Below, in pieces: positions 9,081-19,361 of a stretch of 64,000 nucleotides of DNA. Made by a program: the position numbers and the translations under genes. The DNA is from Gammaproteobacteria bacterium (lineage in GTDB: Bacteria; Pseudomonadota; Gammaproteobacteria; Pseudomonadales; Azotimanducaceae): NCBI GenBank assembly GCA_009837185.1, contig VXUA01000066.1:55163-119162 (forward strand), in the 5' to 3' direction. The notes under the pieces were generated by a model. That model worked only from the letters and a program-made list of their open reading frames with translations, was not told the origin of the DNA and searched no databases. The first letter of the stretch is position 1. Every line of letters starts with the position of its first letter.

Positions 9081-9920
9081 ATGTCCGCCGCGCCTCAAAC
9101 GTCGAATATCCATACTTTGTTGATACTATGCTTTTTGTGCGTACTCTCCATTTGCTTAGAGCACTTTACTAACTTTGTAAATCATCCGCGACAATTTATT
9201 ACTTGGGTCACTCTTGGAGTACAACGCGTTGCGAATGGATACGAGGATGTACTCAGGTTCTCCGGAAATTACTTAAGCGATCGCAACGAACTGTTAGAAC
9301 GTATTGAGGCGTTAGAAGTTGAGAATGAGCAAATATCCACACTCAATTCTCAGCTTCGCGCATTGGAAGTATCTAACGTCGAGCTACGCGAAGTACTTGG
9401 TTTTCGAATACGGGAACCGACGCTTTCCTATGTGATTGCCGAGTTGGCTGCTCCTTTAGTATCCCCCGCGAGGGATGAAGTGATGTTAAATCGGGGGCTA
9501 GCGCACGGGATCAAACAGGGCTCTGCAGTGCTTGATGCTTCTGGCGTCTTTGGCCAAGTGGTTGAAGTGCTCCCGTATACTAGTAGAGTATTGATGGTCA
9601 CGGATAAGCGCATCGCGGTACCAGTACGAGTGGAAAGATCTGGACTTCATGCGGTGCTTACAGGTGTAGGAGATTCGAGACATCTCACTCTTGAACATGT
9701 TGAAGTGACCGCTGATATAGAAGAAGGTGATTTATTAATCACGTCTGGTTTAGGAGGTACATTTCCTTACGGTTACCCAGTTGGAGTAGTGACTACACGC
9801 GAGAATGACGAAGCTGGGGTTGTAGTTCGGGTGTCCATCGAACCGCGCGCGGAACTTAATCGCCGTCGGTACATTCTGATTCTCACTGGAGCATCGTATT
9901 CTGAAACTCCCGCGGAATAA
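9081..9920 (+). CDS. mreC: Rod shape-determining protein MreC
   Basis: A 279-residue protein that links MreB to the periplasmic cell-wall enzymes. It has an N-terminal membrane anchor (about residues 10-30), then a coiled coil (about 70-110, with repeated LEVENEQ / LEVSNVEL), then the beta-barrel domain with NRGLAHGIKQGSAVLDASGVFGQVVEV, a strong MreC signature, and LLITSGLGGTFPYGYPVG. ATG at 9081. Length is close to the usual 280-370. The end of the gene probably contains the true start of mreD (see mreD). Confidence 0.95.
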   Translation: MSAAPQTSNIHTLLILCFLCVLSICLEHFTNFVNHPRQFITWVTLGVQRVANGYEDVLRFSGNYLSDRNELLERIEALEVENEQISTLNSQLRALEVSNVELREVLGFRIREPTLSYVIAELAAPLVSPARDEVMLNRGLAHGIKQGSAVLDASGVFGQVVEVLPYTSRVLMVTDKRIAVPVRVERSGLHAVLTGVGDSRHLTLEHVEVTADIEEGDLLITSGLGGTFPYGYPVGVVTTRENDEAGVVVRVSIEPRAELNRRRYILILTGASYSETPAE

Positions 9921-9945
9921 CATCGGTTTCATCATTACCGCGTCA

Positions 9946-10410
9946 TTGAGTGTCTTTGTCAGTGCTTTTCATAGTTTTGCGTTTTTTCCAGAATTCGTTA
10001 GTTACTTCACACCCAACGTCGTGTTGTTGGTGTGTTTCTATTGGGCTTCCAATACCAACACATCAGTTTCTCTGCTGATACCATTCGTGACGGGTTTCTT
10101 TCTCGACACATTATTTGCGTATCCGTTCGGATTGAATTCACTTATTCTTTGTCTAATTACCTATCTAGGTATGAAGATTCCCAAACGTGAAAATAAAGCA
10201 GTGTTACGATTTCAATTGGCGGGATTGGGTATTGCGAGTATATTAGCTGAACTCGCGAGATATTTGAGCCTGACTATTGTCGCAGACACTCCGCTACCAT
10301 CTCCGCTTGTTCTCGTATACTCAGTGATAGGAACGCTAGTGACTTGGGTTCTTGTGGTCTTTGTGCTTGACCGCTGGTTAGTGTCTGAAGAAACAGAAGT
10401 CTCTTTCTGA
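9946..10410 (+). CDS. mreD: Rod shape-determining protein MreD
   Basis: An integral membrane protein (about five helices) of the elongasome. TTG 9946 is the first standard start codon in the frame, giving 154 residues with VTGFFLDTLFAYPFGLNSLI, the MreD signature. However, the frame is open upstream into mreC and reads KLPRNNIGFIITAS, which resembles the normal MreD N-terminus and completes the first helix. GGAG at 9888-9891 lies 6 bases before ATT 9898 and 9 bases before CTG 9901, so initiation at a rare codon inside mreC is likely. If so the protein has about 169-170 residues and overlaps mreC by roughly 20 bases. Confidence 0.88.
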   Translation: MSVFVSAFHSFAFFPEFVSYFTPNVVLLVCFYWASNTNTSVSLLIPFVTGFFLDTLFAYPFGLNSLILCLITYLGMKIPKRENKAVLRFQLAGLGIASILAELARYLSLTIVADTPLPSPLVLVYSVIGTLVTWVLVVFVLDRWLVSEETEVSF

Positions 10411-10523
10411 CAGGTACACTGTAGTTTCGAAACGCGTTATAAATGGAAGAATGTATCCGTGAGCGTCAGATTTGGATCATCAAATATTAAACCGAGCATC
10501 TCAAACAACGAATTGCTAGCATC

Positions 10524-13500
10524 GTGCTGAAATTACTACTCAAGATTCTTCTAAATACGCTCACTATCTTAGTGGTGCTATTCGCTGGCTTGTTTTCCCT
10601 CGCGCGCATTGGATCGATGTTTGCGCCAAACTACGTCGCCAACCTGAACCAGAGATTTGCTGAACAGGGGTTAGAGTTCTCCGAACTAAGAGTCAGGTGG
10701 CGGGGTATCAACCCGGTGATAGAAATAGGAGAAATAACTGGTTCAAGTCTACACATTAAAGACATAACTGCCGAACTCGATACGTTGGCCTCGTTTTGGC
10801 GCAACACCCATGTGTTTCGCACGATTCAAGTGGAGCATGTAACTTTGGATGTTGTTGAGCAGTCCGCTTGTAAAGTTGAACTCCCCGAGCCTGGAGGTGG
10901 TTCGTTTGGCATCGAGACGATCTTGCGAAATACAGACAACGTTGATGTGGCGTTTAGTAGTTCTCTAACTTGCGGGTCTGCAAATTTTGAGCACGAAGGA
11001 TTCTTGCGAACTGTAAAGCAAAACGGCGTGTATCGCCTTCATGCTACAATTCATGATCTCGGTGAGTGTGATCATTGCTCAATTTCGTTGCTCTACGAAT
11101 CAAGTGCTCGAGGCTTTTGGCGACGCACACAGGAACGGGTGCTTAATGTTCAAGCATACGATTTTGTCGTGCCAACTAGTTTGTTAGGTTGGGACTTTCT
11201 AGAAGAGACTGTCGTAAATGCACAGATTCTGATGAATGGGACCTCGGCGTCTGCATCACTGATTGGAAACGTTGACCTTCAACCAACCAATCCTCTAGGA
11301 ATTCCTGCAGGTCTATTTTTGGATTTGAGCTTTGGTGTTGAAGAATCGGGTTTCGCCGGAAAAATAGATGCATCAATGGTAGATCACAACAGTGTCGTGG
11401 TCGCCAAGTTGGAGCATTTTGTACAACAAAATCTCCAAACAGACCATATCCACGGATGGAGTCATGACGTTTCCGCTGAGACTGTCAACACGTTCATGAG
11501 CATTTTTGGTGTATCGGAGCACCCAGTTCGAAACTTGATCGGGGGGTTAGCACCTTCTGGTATGTTAGCTACAGTGCAGTGGGTACAGGACAGTGCGGGT
11601 GTCACGTATTGGGCGGCGGTAGATCAGCTCCAGATGCAACAATACCGAGGCATACCCTCATTGAGGTTGGATTCCGCGGTTCTCACTGGACGCGGGTCAG
11701 TAGTTCTCGCTGAAGCCACAACACAACAGATAGACATTGATGAGGCGAAGTTCTTGTCTGCACCACTCTCCTTAACTACAGTGGATTTTTCAAGTGTAGC
11801 GATTTTGAAGCAAGACTATTTGGGTTCCACACTGCATGGCCACTGGAATCCGACCTCGGACGCGGTCGCGATGGACTTCAACATTGAATTTCGCAAGTAC
11901 TTTCCGAGCGGACGACAGCGAGTCAAGTTTGCACTTGATACACCGAGCGTGTCGGCTACACAACTGCGACCCTATTTAGCCGCGTTCGTACCCGAAGAAA
12001 CTTTCGTTTGGATCGAGAACGGTATTAATAGAGCTCAGTTTAGTGAGGCTAGACTACAGTTTGTTCATAGTACGAATGAATTAAACCAGCAAACAAACGC
12101 CATTGAGATTCACGCGCTCATTGACGACGCTAACGTAACTTTCCTCAAGGAGTGGCCGGAAATTGTTCAGGGTACAGGACGCTTCTGGTTGACGCAAGAA
12201 GAACTTAAGATCGAGGTCACTTCCGCGTACACATACGGCAGCCACATTGAGCAGGGTACGATAAATTTACCCTTGGCAGAACCAGTGCTAGAACTTAAAT
12301 TTACGGCGGATTCAAACTTTTTACTACTACAGAGCTATATAGTGGAAACGCCAATAACAGAAATACTTCCCTTTGATCCATTGGAGTATGAGGGGTCTGG
12401 GGCAATTGACCTGAAGGCCTCGTTGAAAATTCCACTGATGCCAGAACAGAAGAATTTGTGGGATGTACGGCTCGATCTAGTGTTTGCGGATGTTTCTCTA
12501 AACATCCTAACCGCAGACATTCAACTAGACGACACTTTTGGTAGTGTGGGTTATCAATTTCCGTATTCTTTTTCGAGTTCGGAACTATCGGCGAAATTTC
12601 AAAACGATCCGGTCTCTATGGAATTGAGTACACGTAATGGCGATTTAGATTCTCCCGAAATAGTGTTTGCATTCGATCTAAATACTTCGATTGACGCTCT
12701 ATCCCACATTACGGGTGAATGGTTGCACTCTATTGCCAATGGGACAACTCAAGCTTCCGGCGAACTAGTTTTTCCTGTCAATGGTGAAGCTTCTCCTACG
12801 ATTGACGTACGCACTAACTTGATCGGCGTTGCTTTAAATCTTCCAGTGCCTTTTCACAAAGCCGTTGATCACAACCGTCTGATGTATGTACAAATTACAT
12901 TGGCAGAACCAATGATTGTGGACATTACGATGGACGAGTTTAGCATTCACGCGGTTGCTGCTGAGGGATCTCCCTTGCGTGGAAGTGTCGGATTGAGTGT
13001 ACCTCCTCCTCAATTGACTCAATCGACTAGAGATTGGCTCATCGCCGGAAATCTAACTGAGATTGTGTTCCCAATCGACCAAACATCTGACGCTTCGCTA
13101 CCCGCGGGCTTAGACATCGAGTTCGACGCTCTTCGAATCGACAAACTTGTACGCGGACGATTCCAGTTGCACAACCTACTATTGGACGGTACTTTTGGGG
13201 GTGAGAGTTCCGCGTTGACGGCAACCGCGGAGGAAGGCAGCGCGTCTCTGTCCCGAGAACAAGGCCAAGATTGGAAACTTTCTGTTGAACAGCTGCGGTT
13301 TTGGCTTAGCGCGTTCGACACCGCAAACGATGCGCCCATGGATCCAGCAATTTTCTTACAGTTGCCACCAATCAATGTATCCATACAAGACTTGTACATG
13401 TTTACCGAAGATGGACAAGCTGAAGACTTTGGAAGTTGGTCGTTCGAACTCGATACAACTGACAGAGAAGTTCATTTGCAGAATGTCGTTGCCGACATCC

Positions 13501-14249
13501 GAGGCGTAAATCTAGATACTCGCGACCATATTGGAATAGTCTGGGACACCGAGAAGAACGAAACTCGGTTCAATGGGGTTATCTCAGGGGACAATTTGTT
13601 ACAAGTTCTTCCAAAATTTGACGTTGAGGCTGAGATCGCAAGTGAAAATTTCACCGTCAATAGTGACTTACGGTGGCTTGGTTCGCCGTTTGATGTTGAC
13701 GCCTTGAAAATGAGTGGAAGAATCCATGGCGACGCCAATAAGGGAACTTTGCTAGAGATTGACGCTGGTCAAGGTCTTCTTCGACTTCTGAGCATGTTCA
13801 ATATCGCATCAATCATACAACCAATGGATTTCGATCCCACCTACATGTTCGCGAAGGGATTTCAATTTGATCGAATCTTGTACGATGTTACCTTGGACCA
13901 GTCCATCGTGAAGATTCAGGAACCAATCCATATCAAAGGACCAAGTTCCGAATTGATGTTTAGTGGTAATGCGAATTTAGCCGACGCGAGTTTGACTATG
14001 GATGTTGTTGTAAGGTGGCCCTTTTCCACGAATTTAAAATGGTATGTCGCCTTGGCGACAGGCAACCCGGTCGCGTTTCTAGGAACATTGATTGGCAGTC
14101 GAATTTTCAAATCTCAATTAAACCGAATTTCAAGTGCAAAATACAGAGTGGAAGGGACTTTCGAGAACCCAGAAATAGAACTTATCGGTGTCTTTAATGA
14201 TGACTTATCGGATTCACCGACTGAGGGCGACGTGCATAAAGAAGAGTGA
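10524..14249 (+). CDS. yhdP: YhdP family protein (AsmA-like, DUF3971)
   Basis: A 1241-residue protein with one N-terminal membrane helix (about residues 8-27) and a very long beta-rich periplasmic part ending in the AsmA-like C-terminal domain (GTLLEIDAGQGLLRLLSMFN, then FNIASIIQ). YhdP-type proteins are thought to form a periplasmic bridge for phospholipid transport to the outer membrane. The length matches E. coli YhdP (about 1266). Start is GTG 10524. In many Gammaproteobacteria maf and rng lie between mreD and yhdP; both are missing here and only 113 bases separate the genes. tldD follows after 24 bases. Confidence 0.9.
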   Translation: MLKLLLKILLNTLTILVVLFAGLFSLARIGSMFAPNYVANLNQRFAEQGLEFSELRVRWRGINPVIEIGEITGSSLHIKDITAELDTLASFWRNTHVFRTIQVEHVTLDVVEQSACKVELPEPGGGSFGIETILRNTDNVDVAFSSSLTCGSANFEHEGFLRTVKQNGVYRLHATIHDLGECDHCSISLLYESSARGFWRRTQERVLNVQAYDFVVPTSLLGWDFLEETVVNAQILMNGTSASASLIGNVDLQPTNPLGIPAGLFLDLSFGVEESGFAGKIDASMVDHNSVVVAKLEHFVQQNLQTDHIHGWSHDVSAETVNTFMSIFGVSEHPVRNLIGGLAPSGMLATVQWVQDSAGVTYWAAVDQLQMQQYRGIPSLRLDSAVLTGRGSVVLAEATTQQIDIDEAKFLSAPLSLTTVDFSSVAILKQDYLGSTLHGHWNPTSDAVAMDFNIEFRKYFPSGRQRVKFALDTPSVSATQLRPYLAAFVPEETFVWIENGINRAQFSEARLQFVHSTNELNQQTNAIEIHALIDDANVTFLKEWPEIVQGTGRFWLTQEELKIEVTSAYTYGSHIEQGTINLPLAEPVLELKFTADSNFLLLQSYIVETPITEILPFDPLEYEGSGAIDLKASLKIPLMPEQKNLWDVRLDLVFADVSLNILTADIQLDDTFGSVGYQFPYSFSSSELSAKFQNDPVSMELSTRNGDLDSPEIVFAFDLNTSIDALSHITGEWLHSIANGTTQASGELVFPVNGEASPTIDVRTNLIGVALNLPVPFHKAVDHNRLMYVQITLAEPMIVDITMDEFSIHAVAAEGSPLRGSVGLSVPPPQLTQSTRDWLIAGNLTEIVFPIDQTSDASLPAGLDIEFDALRIDKLVRGRFQLHNLLLDGTFGGESSALTATAEEGSASLSREQGQDWKLSVEQLRFWLSAFDTANDAPMDPAIFLQLPPINVSIQDLYMFTEDGQAEDFGSWSFELDTTDREVHLQNVVADIRGVNLDTRDHIGIVWDTEKNETRFNGVISGDNLLQVLPKFDVEAEIASENFTVNSDLRWLGSPFDVDALKMSGRIHGDANKGTLLEIDAGQGLLRLLSMFNIASIIQPMDFDPTYMFAKGFQFDRILYDVTLDQSIVKIQEPIHIKGPSSELMFSGNANLADASLTMDVVVRWPFSTNLKWYVALATGNPVAFLGTLIGSRIFKSQLNRISSAKYRVEGTFENPEIELIGVFNDDLSDSPTEGDVHKEE

Positions 14250-14273
14250 CAATTCTCGTAGGAGAGCAAAGAA

Positions 14274-15719
14274 ATGACCGAGACCATATCAAATAGTGCC
14301 AAACAAGACCTACTGACGGCAGGGGACATATCTGATGGTCAATTAGAAACAATGATGTCGAGGATGATGTCTCGTGAAATTGATCGAGGTGAACTGTTTT
14401 TCCAGAGCAGACGAAATGAATCTTGGTCGTTGGAACAAGGGATTGTAAAGAGTGCCGGTTTTTCGGTTTCTCGAGGTATTGGGGCTCGAGCAATCAGTGG
14501 TGAGAAGAGTGGTTTTGCGTACGCGGACGACATTCAACTTGACGTACTTGAGCAAACTTCAAGCGCGGCAAGATCAATAGCTCGGGTTGGGAGTTCACAC
14601 AGCACCAACGTACCTGTGGAACGTCAATTTCCCGAGTTCTATCAGGGCATCGACCCAATTGTTTCAGTCTCGAAGGACGAAAAGGTCAAGCTCCTATCTC
14701 GTATAGATAAATTTGCACGATCATTGGATCCGCGCGTCAAAGAGGTATCGGTGTCGATCAATGCCAACCACGAGTCTACCTACATCTACTCAAGCGATGG
14801 CACGGACCACGGCGACGTACGTCCACTTGTACGATTTGGTGTGTCAGTGGTAGTAGAACAAAATGGTAGGCGCGAAAATGGTAATGCTGGTGGTGGCGGT
14901 CGACATGATTTATCTTGGTTGTACGAAAATGAAACGGCAGAGAATTTTGCACGGGAAGCAGTGCGACAAGCACTTGTAAATCTTGATGCAGTAGATGCTC
15001 CGGCGGGACCGATGCCTGTAGTTCTTGGACCTGGTTGGCCCGGCGTGCTATTACACGAAGCGGTCGGTCACGGATTAGAAGGGGACTTCAATCGTAAAGG
15101 AACTTCGACATTTTCAAACCGAATTGGAGAACTGGTCGCATCTCCGTTGTGCACTATTGTTGACGATGCCACGATCCCAAACCGTCGAGGTTCGCTCACC
15201 ATTGACGATGAAGGAACTCCAGGTCAGAGAACTGTGTTGATCGAAAACGGGGTTTTGCGAGGATACATGCAAGACAAACTAAACGCAAAGCTCATGGGAG
15301 TAGCTAGCACTGGGAACGGACGTCGAGAATCCTATGCCCATCAGCCATTACCTCGCATGACAAACACATTCATGCTAGCCGGCAATAGTGACCCGGAAGA
15401 AATCGTTAAGAGCGTGGATAGGGGTGTCTATGCGAAGACCTTTGGTGGCGGACAAGTCGATATCACTTCAGGCCAGTTTGTATTTTCGGCGACGGAAGCC
15501 TATCTGATTGAGAACGGCAAGATTACAGTACCTGTTAAGGGCGCAACTCTCATCGGGAACGGTCCTGAAATCATGACTAGAGTTTCTATGGTTGGAAACG
15601 ACTTGGAACTAGATCTAGGGGTCGGAGTTTGCGGGAAAGAAGGACAGGGAGTTCCAGTAGGAGTCGGTCAACCTACGCTAAAGATTGATCAGATTACCGT
15701 TGGGGGAACTCAAGCATGA
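14274..15719 (+). CDS. tldD: Metalloprotease TldD
   Basis: A 481-residue catalytic subunit of the TldD/TldE (PmbA) protease, which processes small peptides and is needed for maturation of peptides such as microcin B17 and for CcdA turnover. The zinc motif HEAVGH (HExxxH, about residues 262-267) is intact within [18 protein letters not shown], and the third-ligand region [18 protein letters not shown] is near the C-terminus. ATG 14274 follows AGGAGA at good spacing. It overlaps pmbA by four bases (ATGA), so the two subunits are translationally coupled. Confidence 0.95.
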   Translation: MTETISNSAKQDLLTAGDISDGQLETMMSRMMSREIDRGELFFQSRRNESWSLEQGIVKSAGFSVSRGIGARAISGEKSGFAYADDIQLDVLEQTSSAARSIARVGSSHSTNVPVERQFPEFYQGIDPIVSVSKDEKVKLLSRIDKFARSLDPRVKEVSVSINANHESTYIYSSDGTDHGDVRPLVRFGVSVVVEQNGRRENGNAGGGGRHDLSWLYENETAENFAREAVRQALVNLDAVDAPAGPMPVVLGPGWPGVLLHEAVGHGLEGDFNRKGTSTFSNRIGELVASPLCTIVDDATIPNRRGSLTIDDEGTPGQRTVLIENGVLRGYMQDKLNAKLMGVASTGNGRRESYAHQPLPRMTNTFMLAGNSDPEEIVKSVDRGVYAKTFGGGQVDITSGQFVFSATEAYLIENGKITVPVKGATLIGNGPEIMTRVSMVGNDLELDLGVGVCGKEGQGVPVGVGQPTLKIDQITVGGTQA

Positions 15720-17092
15720 CCACCACGTTGGTTGATGTAAACGAAGATACCGCACAAACTGTACATACACCAGATGACGAAGCGAAATTATCAGAGTTTG
15801 TAAGTCGAATTCTGGAAGTTGCTAAATCGGGAGGTGCAACTGCCGCTGAAGTTACTGCTGGGGACGATATAGGACTCGACGTTAAGATGCGCGAAGGCGA
15901 TATTGATACCGTCGAATTCAGTCGCGATCGTGGGTTTGACATTACTGTGTATCGTGGCAATCGTCGAGGAAATGCCAGTACCACTGATACGCGAGAAGAG
16001 TCAATCCAAGAAGCAGTGGATGCCGCGCTCGCGATAGCAGAACACACTGAGGAGGACTCCTTTAGTGGTCTAGCAGATCCCGATTTGTTAGCTGTAAATT
16101 TTCCCGACTTAGATTTGTATCGTTGTGATCCGATGGATGTGGAACAACTGAAAGATGCAGCACAAACAGCCGAATCCACCGCTCTGGAATTTGATAAAAA
16201 AATCTATCGTTCCGATGGGGCGCGGGCAAGTGTTTCATCGAATTGTGTTGCCTATGGAAACAGTCTCGGCTTCTTGGACGCGTACCGCAGTTCTAGTTCG
16301 AGTCTCTACGCCGATGTGATCGCAAAGAGTAGCAATGGGATGCAGCGCGCGGCTTGGTTCACCATGGCTCGGCAACGTAGCGAACTAGACACACCCGAAT
16401 GCGTTGGCACCAAAGCAGCAGAACACGCGATTCGAAAGTTAGATCCCCGACCGATTTCGACTGGAGAATATCCAGTGCTCTTTGACCAGACGGTAGCGAT
16501 GGGACTCATTCTGCACCTTCTTAACGCGTTGTCCGGCAGACCTCAGTACTTACGTTCAACTTACCTGCTCGACTCGCTAGAGAAACAAGTAACGTCTTCG
16601 GAGGTATCGTTAAAGGAATATCCGTTTATTCCCGGTGCGATGGGTAGTCGCGCATACGATTCCGAAGGCGTAGCGACATCCGAAAAATATATTGTTGAAA
16701 ATGGTATGGCGAAGAACTATTTACTCAGTAGCTATTCGGGTCGAAAGTTGGGAATGCAATCCACTGGGAATGCGTCTGGGGTATGTAATTTGACGGTAGA
16801 AGCACAGACGATTCCTCTAACGGACGTTTTGAAGCAGATGGACCGCGGTTTAGTTGTCACTTCCCTTATGGGCCAAGGAGTGAATATCTTGACCGGAGAT
16901 TACTCCCGAGGTGCGTCTGGTTATTGGATGGAGAATGGCGAGTACGCCCATGCAGTGGATGAGCTTACTGTCGCCGCGAAACTAGACGATATGTATAAGA
17001 ACATGATCGCATTTGGAGACGATGTGGAGACACGCCGCAATATTCGTACTGGATCCATTCTTATATCCAATATGACAGTTGCTGCTTTGTAA
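15716..17092 (+). CDS. pmbA: Metalloprotease subunit PmbA/TldE
   Basis: A 458-residue partner of TldD. It has the same fold but lacks the HExxxH zinc motif, as expected for TldE. Family segments include [19 protein letters not shown], the [15 protein letters not shown] [17 protein letters not shown], and [17 protein letters not shown]. The C-terminal [18 protein letters not shown] matches the usual motif. The first ~25 residues are acidic and variable. ATG 15716 overlaps the tldD stop. It ends the mre-yhdP-tldD-pmbA run; the next gene is convergent. Confidence 0.95.
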   Translation: MTTTLVDVNEDTAQTVHTPDDEAKLSEFVSRILEVAKSGGATAAEVTAGDDIGLDVKMREGDIDTVEFSRDRGFDITVYRGNRRGNASTTDTREESIQEAVDAALAIAEHTEEDSFSGLADPDLLAVNFPDLDLYRCDPMDVEQLKDAAQTAESTALEFDKKIYRSDGARASVSSNCVAYGNSLGFLDAYRSSSSSLYADVIAKSSNGMQRAAWFTMARQRSELDTPECVGTKAAEHAIRKLDPRPISTGEYPVLFDQTVAMGLILHLLNALSGRPQYLRSTYLLDSLEKQVTSSEVSLKEYPFIPGAMGSRAYDSEGVATSEKYIVENGMAKNYLLSSYSGRKLGMQSTGNASGVCNLTVEAQTIPLTDVLKQMDRGLVVTSLMGQGVNILTGDYSRGASGYWMENGEYAHAVDELTVAAKLDDMYKNMIAFGDDVETRRNIRTGSILISNMTVAAL

Positions 17093-17318
17093 AGTATGTT
17101 GCTTCAGTTTGCTTACCTCACACGCAGGAACGCTCAAATCTAAAAACATCGATAGATCCCAAGCTTGGGGCATACTGTGATGTTTACGGGAGAATGCCAC
17201 CGGTCGAACGGCTGAATCGCTATGTGTGAACAGACAGCGACTCCCTTCGAACCAACTAATAACAGTCTCATTTGTGGAGCATCGCTCGATACTCCAAATT
17301 CACGAGTTTATTTGAGTG

Positions 17319-18035
17319 CTACAAGACCGGGGGATTACTCGGAAGCACCTGTTCGTTTGTGCTGACACTTTGGCGCTCGGCGCGAACTTTATCTGTAAGA
17401 AAATCAACAATAAGAAAAATCCGTTTGCGTGACTGAGCAGTTCTCGTATTCACAAGGTACTTACCATCCACAACCACGGTAGGCGTGTTCTTTATTCTCA
17501 TTGATTGAGCTCTTTCGTGAATCTTCAGAATTTGATCCACAATTGCGGTATCTTCGTAAAAGGTCTCTCGGAACACTTTCGAATCAATCTGCGCTTCTTG
17601 TTTAAATAGTTGCTCGATGTTTTTGGGTTCGTGCATCGCTCGTTTGTCTTCGTGTATTGCTTCGAACATCGGTATGTGTACAGCTTCAAGTACATCAAGC
17701 TCAACGGCAGTATAGTAGGCTTTCGCGAGCAATGCCCAGCTTTCCTGAAACACAACAGCTTCACGCTTAAACTCGACATCGTCTGCTTTGTTTTCTAGCC
17801 AACTCGAGATATGAACTTCAAACTTTTTGCATGCAAGACAACCATAAGAGAAGTACTCGATTACTGAGATTTTCTCGGATGCGTCAGAAGTACTGTCGTC
17901 AGCTTCGGTATCTTCTTGGATGTCAAGAACGTGGTAGTCGATTCCCGCTTCGTATTCTTCCGTGGTAATTCCTGCTTGAACGATCCACAAGACCATACAT
18001 GCGATACTTGCTCTCTTAAGGACTATTGACTTCAT
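17319..18035 (-). CDS. DsbA-like thiol:disulfide interchange protein
   Basis: A 238-residue periplasmic thioredoxin-fold protein of the DsbA/DsbA-like family. From ATG 18035 it has a signal peptide (MKSIVLKRASIACMVLWIVQ), an acidic linker, the active site YFSYGCLACKKF (CxxC with Leu-Ala between the cysteines) and the cis-proline loop IKNTPTVVVDGKY. An upstream start at 18095 is possible but would put 20 residues in front of the signal peptide. It oxidises cysteines in exported proteins (family knowledge), with LptD encoded in this window as a likely client (inference). The CLAC pair differs from the CPHC of E. coli DsbA. Confidence 0.85.
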   Translation of the reverse strand: MKSIVLKRASIACMVLWIVQAGITTEEYEAGIDYHVLDIQEDTEADDSTSDASEKISVIEYFSYGCLACKKFEVHISSWLENKADDVEFKREAVVFQESWALLAKAYYTAVELDVLEAVHIPMFEAIHEDKRAMHEPKNIEQLFKQEAQIDSKVFRETFYEDTAIVDQILKIHERAQSMRIKNTPTVVVDGKYLVNTRTAQSRKRIFLIVDFLTDKVRAERQSVSTNEQVLPSNPPVL

Positions 18036-18227
18036 GGTACCAATTGAGGGTTGTAGATTACGATTATGCAACTTTGTGCTTTTGTATCTTGGCACGGTAC
18101 AAAGAAACCTTTATTGTGATCGTGTCATTGGTTTCGGCCTGCAGCTTAACCGAACGACAAAAAAGACCAAGCGATCCGTAGAAAAATCAGTTAGATTTCA
18201 GTGCGAAATTTCCACTCGCTTTGTTGT

Positions 18228-18497
18228 TCATTCTGGTTCGCCAAAACGTTCAGCAATAAGTTGTTCAATTGTTTCGAAAGCAGCGTCAGCTTCTTCACCA
18301 TCGGTCTTTAAGATGAGTTCGCTACCTTGAGTAGCAGCCAGAGTCATAATTTGCATCATACTCTTACCGTTGACAAGTTCGGTTTCAACGTATCCAAGTT
18401 CTATTGAACATGGAAAGCTCTTGGCAACTTGGACAAATTTGGCGGAAGCGCGCGCGTGCATCCCTAGCTTATTTACGATTTTGACGCGGCCAAGCAT
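18228..18497 (-). CDS. HPr family phosphocarrier protein (NPr-like)
   Basis: An 89-residue phosphocarrier. His14 lies in the canonical GMHARAS motif, and Ser46 in NGKSMMQIMTLAA is at the site phosphorylated in other HPr proteins. The position after rapZ and ptsN, with no EI or EII sugar genes, points to the nitrogen-related PTS (PtsP-NPr-EIIANtr) rather than sugar uptake. It begins 5 bases after the rapZ stop and is the last gene of the lpt-rpoN-pts block. Position and size match E. coli npr (ptsO). Confidence 0.93.
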   Translation of the reverse strand: MLGRVKIVNKLGMHARASAKFVQVAKSFPCSIELGYVETELVNGKSMMQIMTLAATQGSELILKTDGEEADAAFETIEQLIAERFGEPE

Positions 18498-18502
18498 TTG
18501 CG

Positions 18503-19360
18503 TTAGCCGTTGCCATAGTCGCGATGTCGGATGAGCACATGCGGATAAGTCGATTTGAAGGCTTCAGCTAGTCTTTCGGCCATGTACACAGAGCGATGTC
18601 GACCGCCGGTACATCCGAGAGCGACGGTTAAATATGCAGTATTTTGTCGTTCAAAGAGAGGTAACCAACTAGTTAACAAATCAACAATTTGTTGATACAG
18701 CTGTTCGACTACGGCGTGTTCCTCGAAGAATTCTTGGACACTGCGGTCTCGCCCACTCATTGCGCGCAATTCGGAAACCCAATGCGGATTTGGTAGGCAC
18801 CTTAGATCGAATACGAAATCGGCATCGACGGGTACGCCCTTGCGATAAGCAAATGATCTAAACAAGAGCGACAACTGTTGATCACTTGATTCTATTAAAC
18901 GTTCTTTGGTGACATTGACGAGATCGTGCATGGTGAGTTCAGTAGTGTCAATTTTTAGATCCGCTACTTCCGCCAAGTGCGCTAACACCTTACTCTCGCT
19001 TTCGATGGCTTGTCTAAGGTCCACACCTACGCGTTCGAGAGGATGTCGGCGTCTTGTTTCGTCAAACCGTTTTACCAGAACCGCACTAGTAGCGTCGAGG
19101 AAAACTAAACGTGGTCGAAATTGTTCAGATGCAATTTCGTTCAAAATGTTTGGTAGTTGAGTCAGATCTGAAGTAGAACTTCTTGCGTCCACGGAAACCG
19201 CAATATTGGCTTGACTTTCGCGAGAAACACTCTGCTCAACTAGTTGTACAATCAGTGGAACCGGAAAGTTATCTATGGACTTGAACCCACCGTCTTCTAA
19301 GGCATGTAGCACCGTACTCTTTCCTGAGCCAGATCTTCCGGTGATCACGTAGAGCTTCAT
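18503..19360 (-). CDS. rapZ: RNase adapter protein RapZ
   Basis: A 285-residue P-loop protein with Walker A GRSGSGKS (residues 8-15) and the highly conserved C-terminal domain containing GCTGGRHRSVYMAERLA and HRDYGNG. In E. coli RapZ senses glucosamine-6-phosphate and presents the sRNA GlmZ to RNase E, controlling cell-wall precursor synthesis. Whether GlmZ exists here is not known. The start is one base after the ptsN stop and it is 5 bases before the HPr gene, so all are cotranscribed. Confidence 0.95.
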   Translation of the reverse strand: MKLYVITGRSGSGKSTVLHALEDGGFKSIDNFPVPLIVQLVEQSVSRESQANIAVSVDARSSTSDLTQLPNILNEIASEQFRPRLVFLDATSAVLVKRFDETRRRHPLERVGVDLRQAIESESKVLAHLAEVADLKIDTTELTMHDLVNVTKERLIESSDQQLSLLFRSFAYRKGVPVDADFVFDLRCLPNPHWVSELRAMSGRDRSVQEFFEEHAVVEQLYQQIVDLLTSWLPLFERQNTAYLTVALGCTGGRHRSVYMAERLAEAFKSTYPHVLIRHRDYGNG

Positions 19361-19361
19361 A

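Noticed and set aside
13019..13399. 126-codon minus-strand ORF within yhdP
   Set aside because: Antisense shadow; yhdP is continuous on the other strand.
15694..16179. 161-codon minus-strand ORF opposite pmbA
   Set aside because: Serine-rich antisense shadow of pmbA with no motif.
17158..17169. CCCAAGCTTGGG palindrome as a terminator
   Set aside because: A 12-bp perfect palindrome has no loop and no T-run, so it is not a normal terminator; it may be chance.
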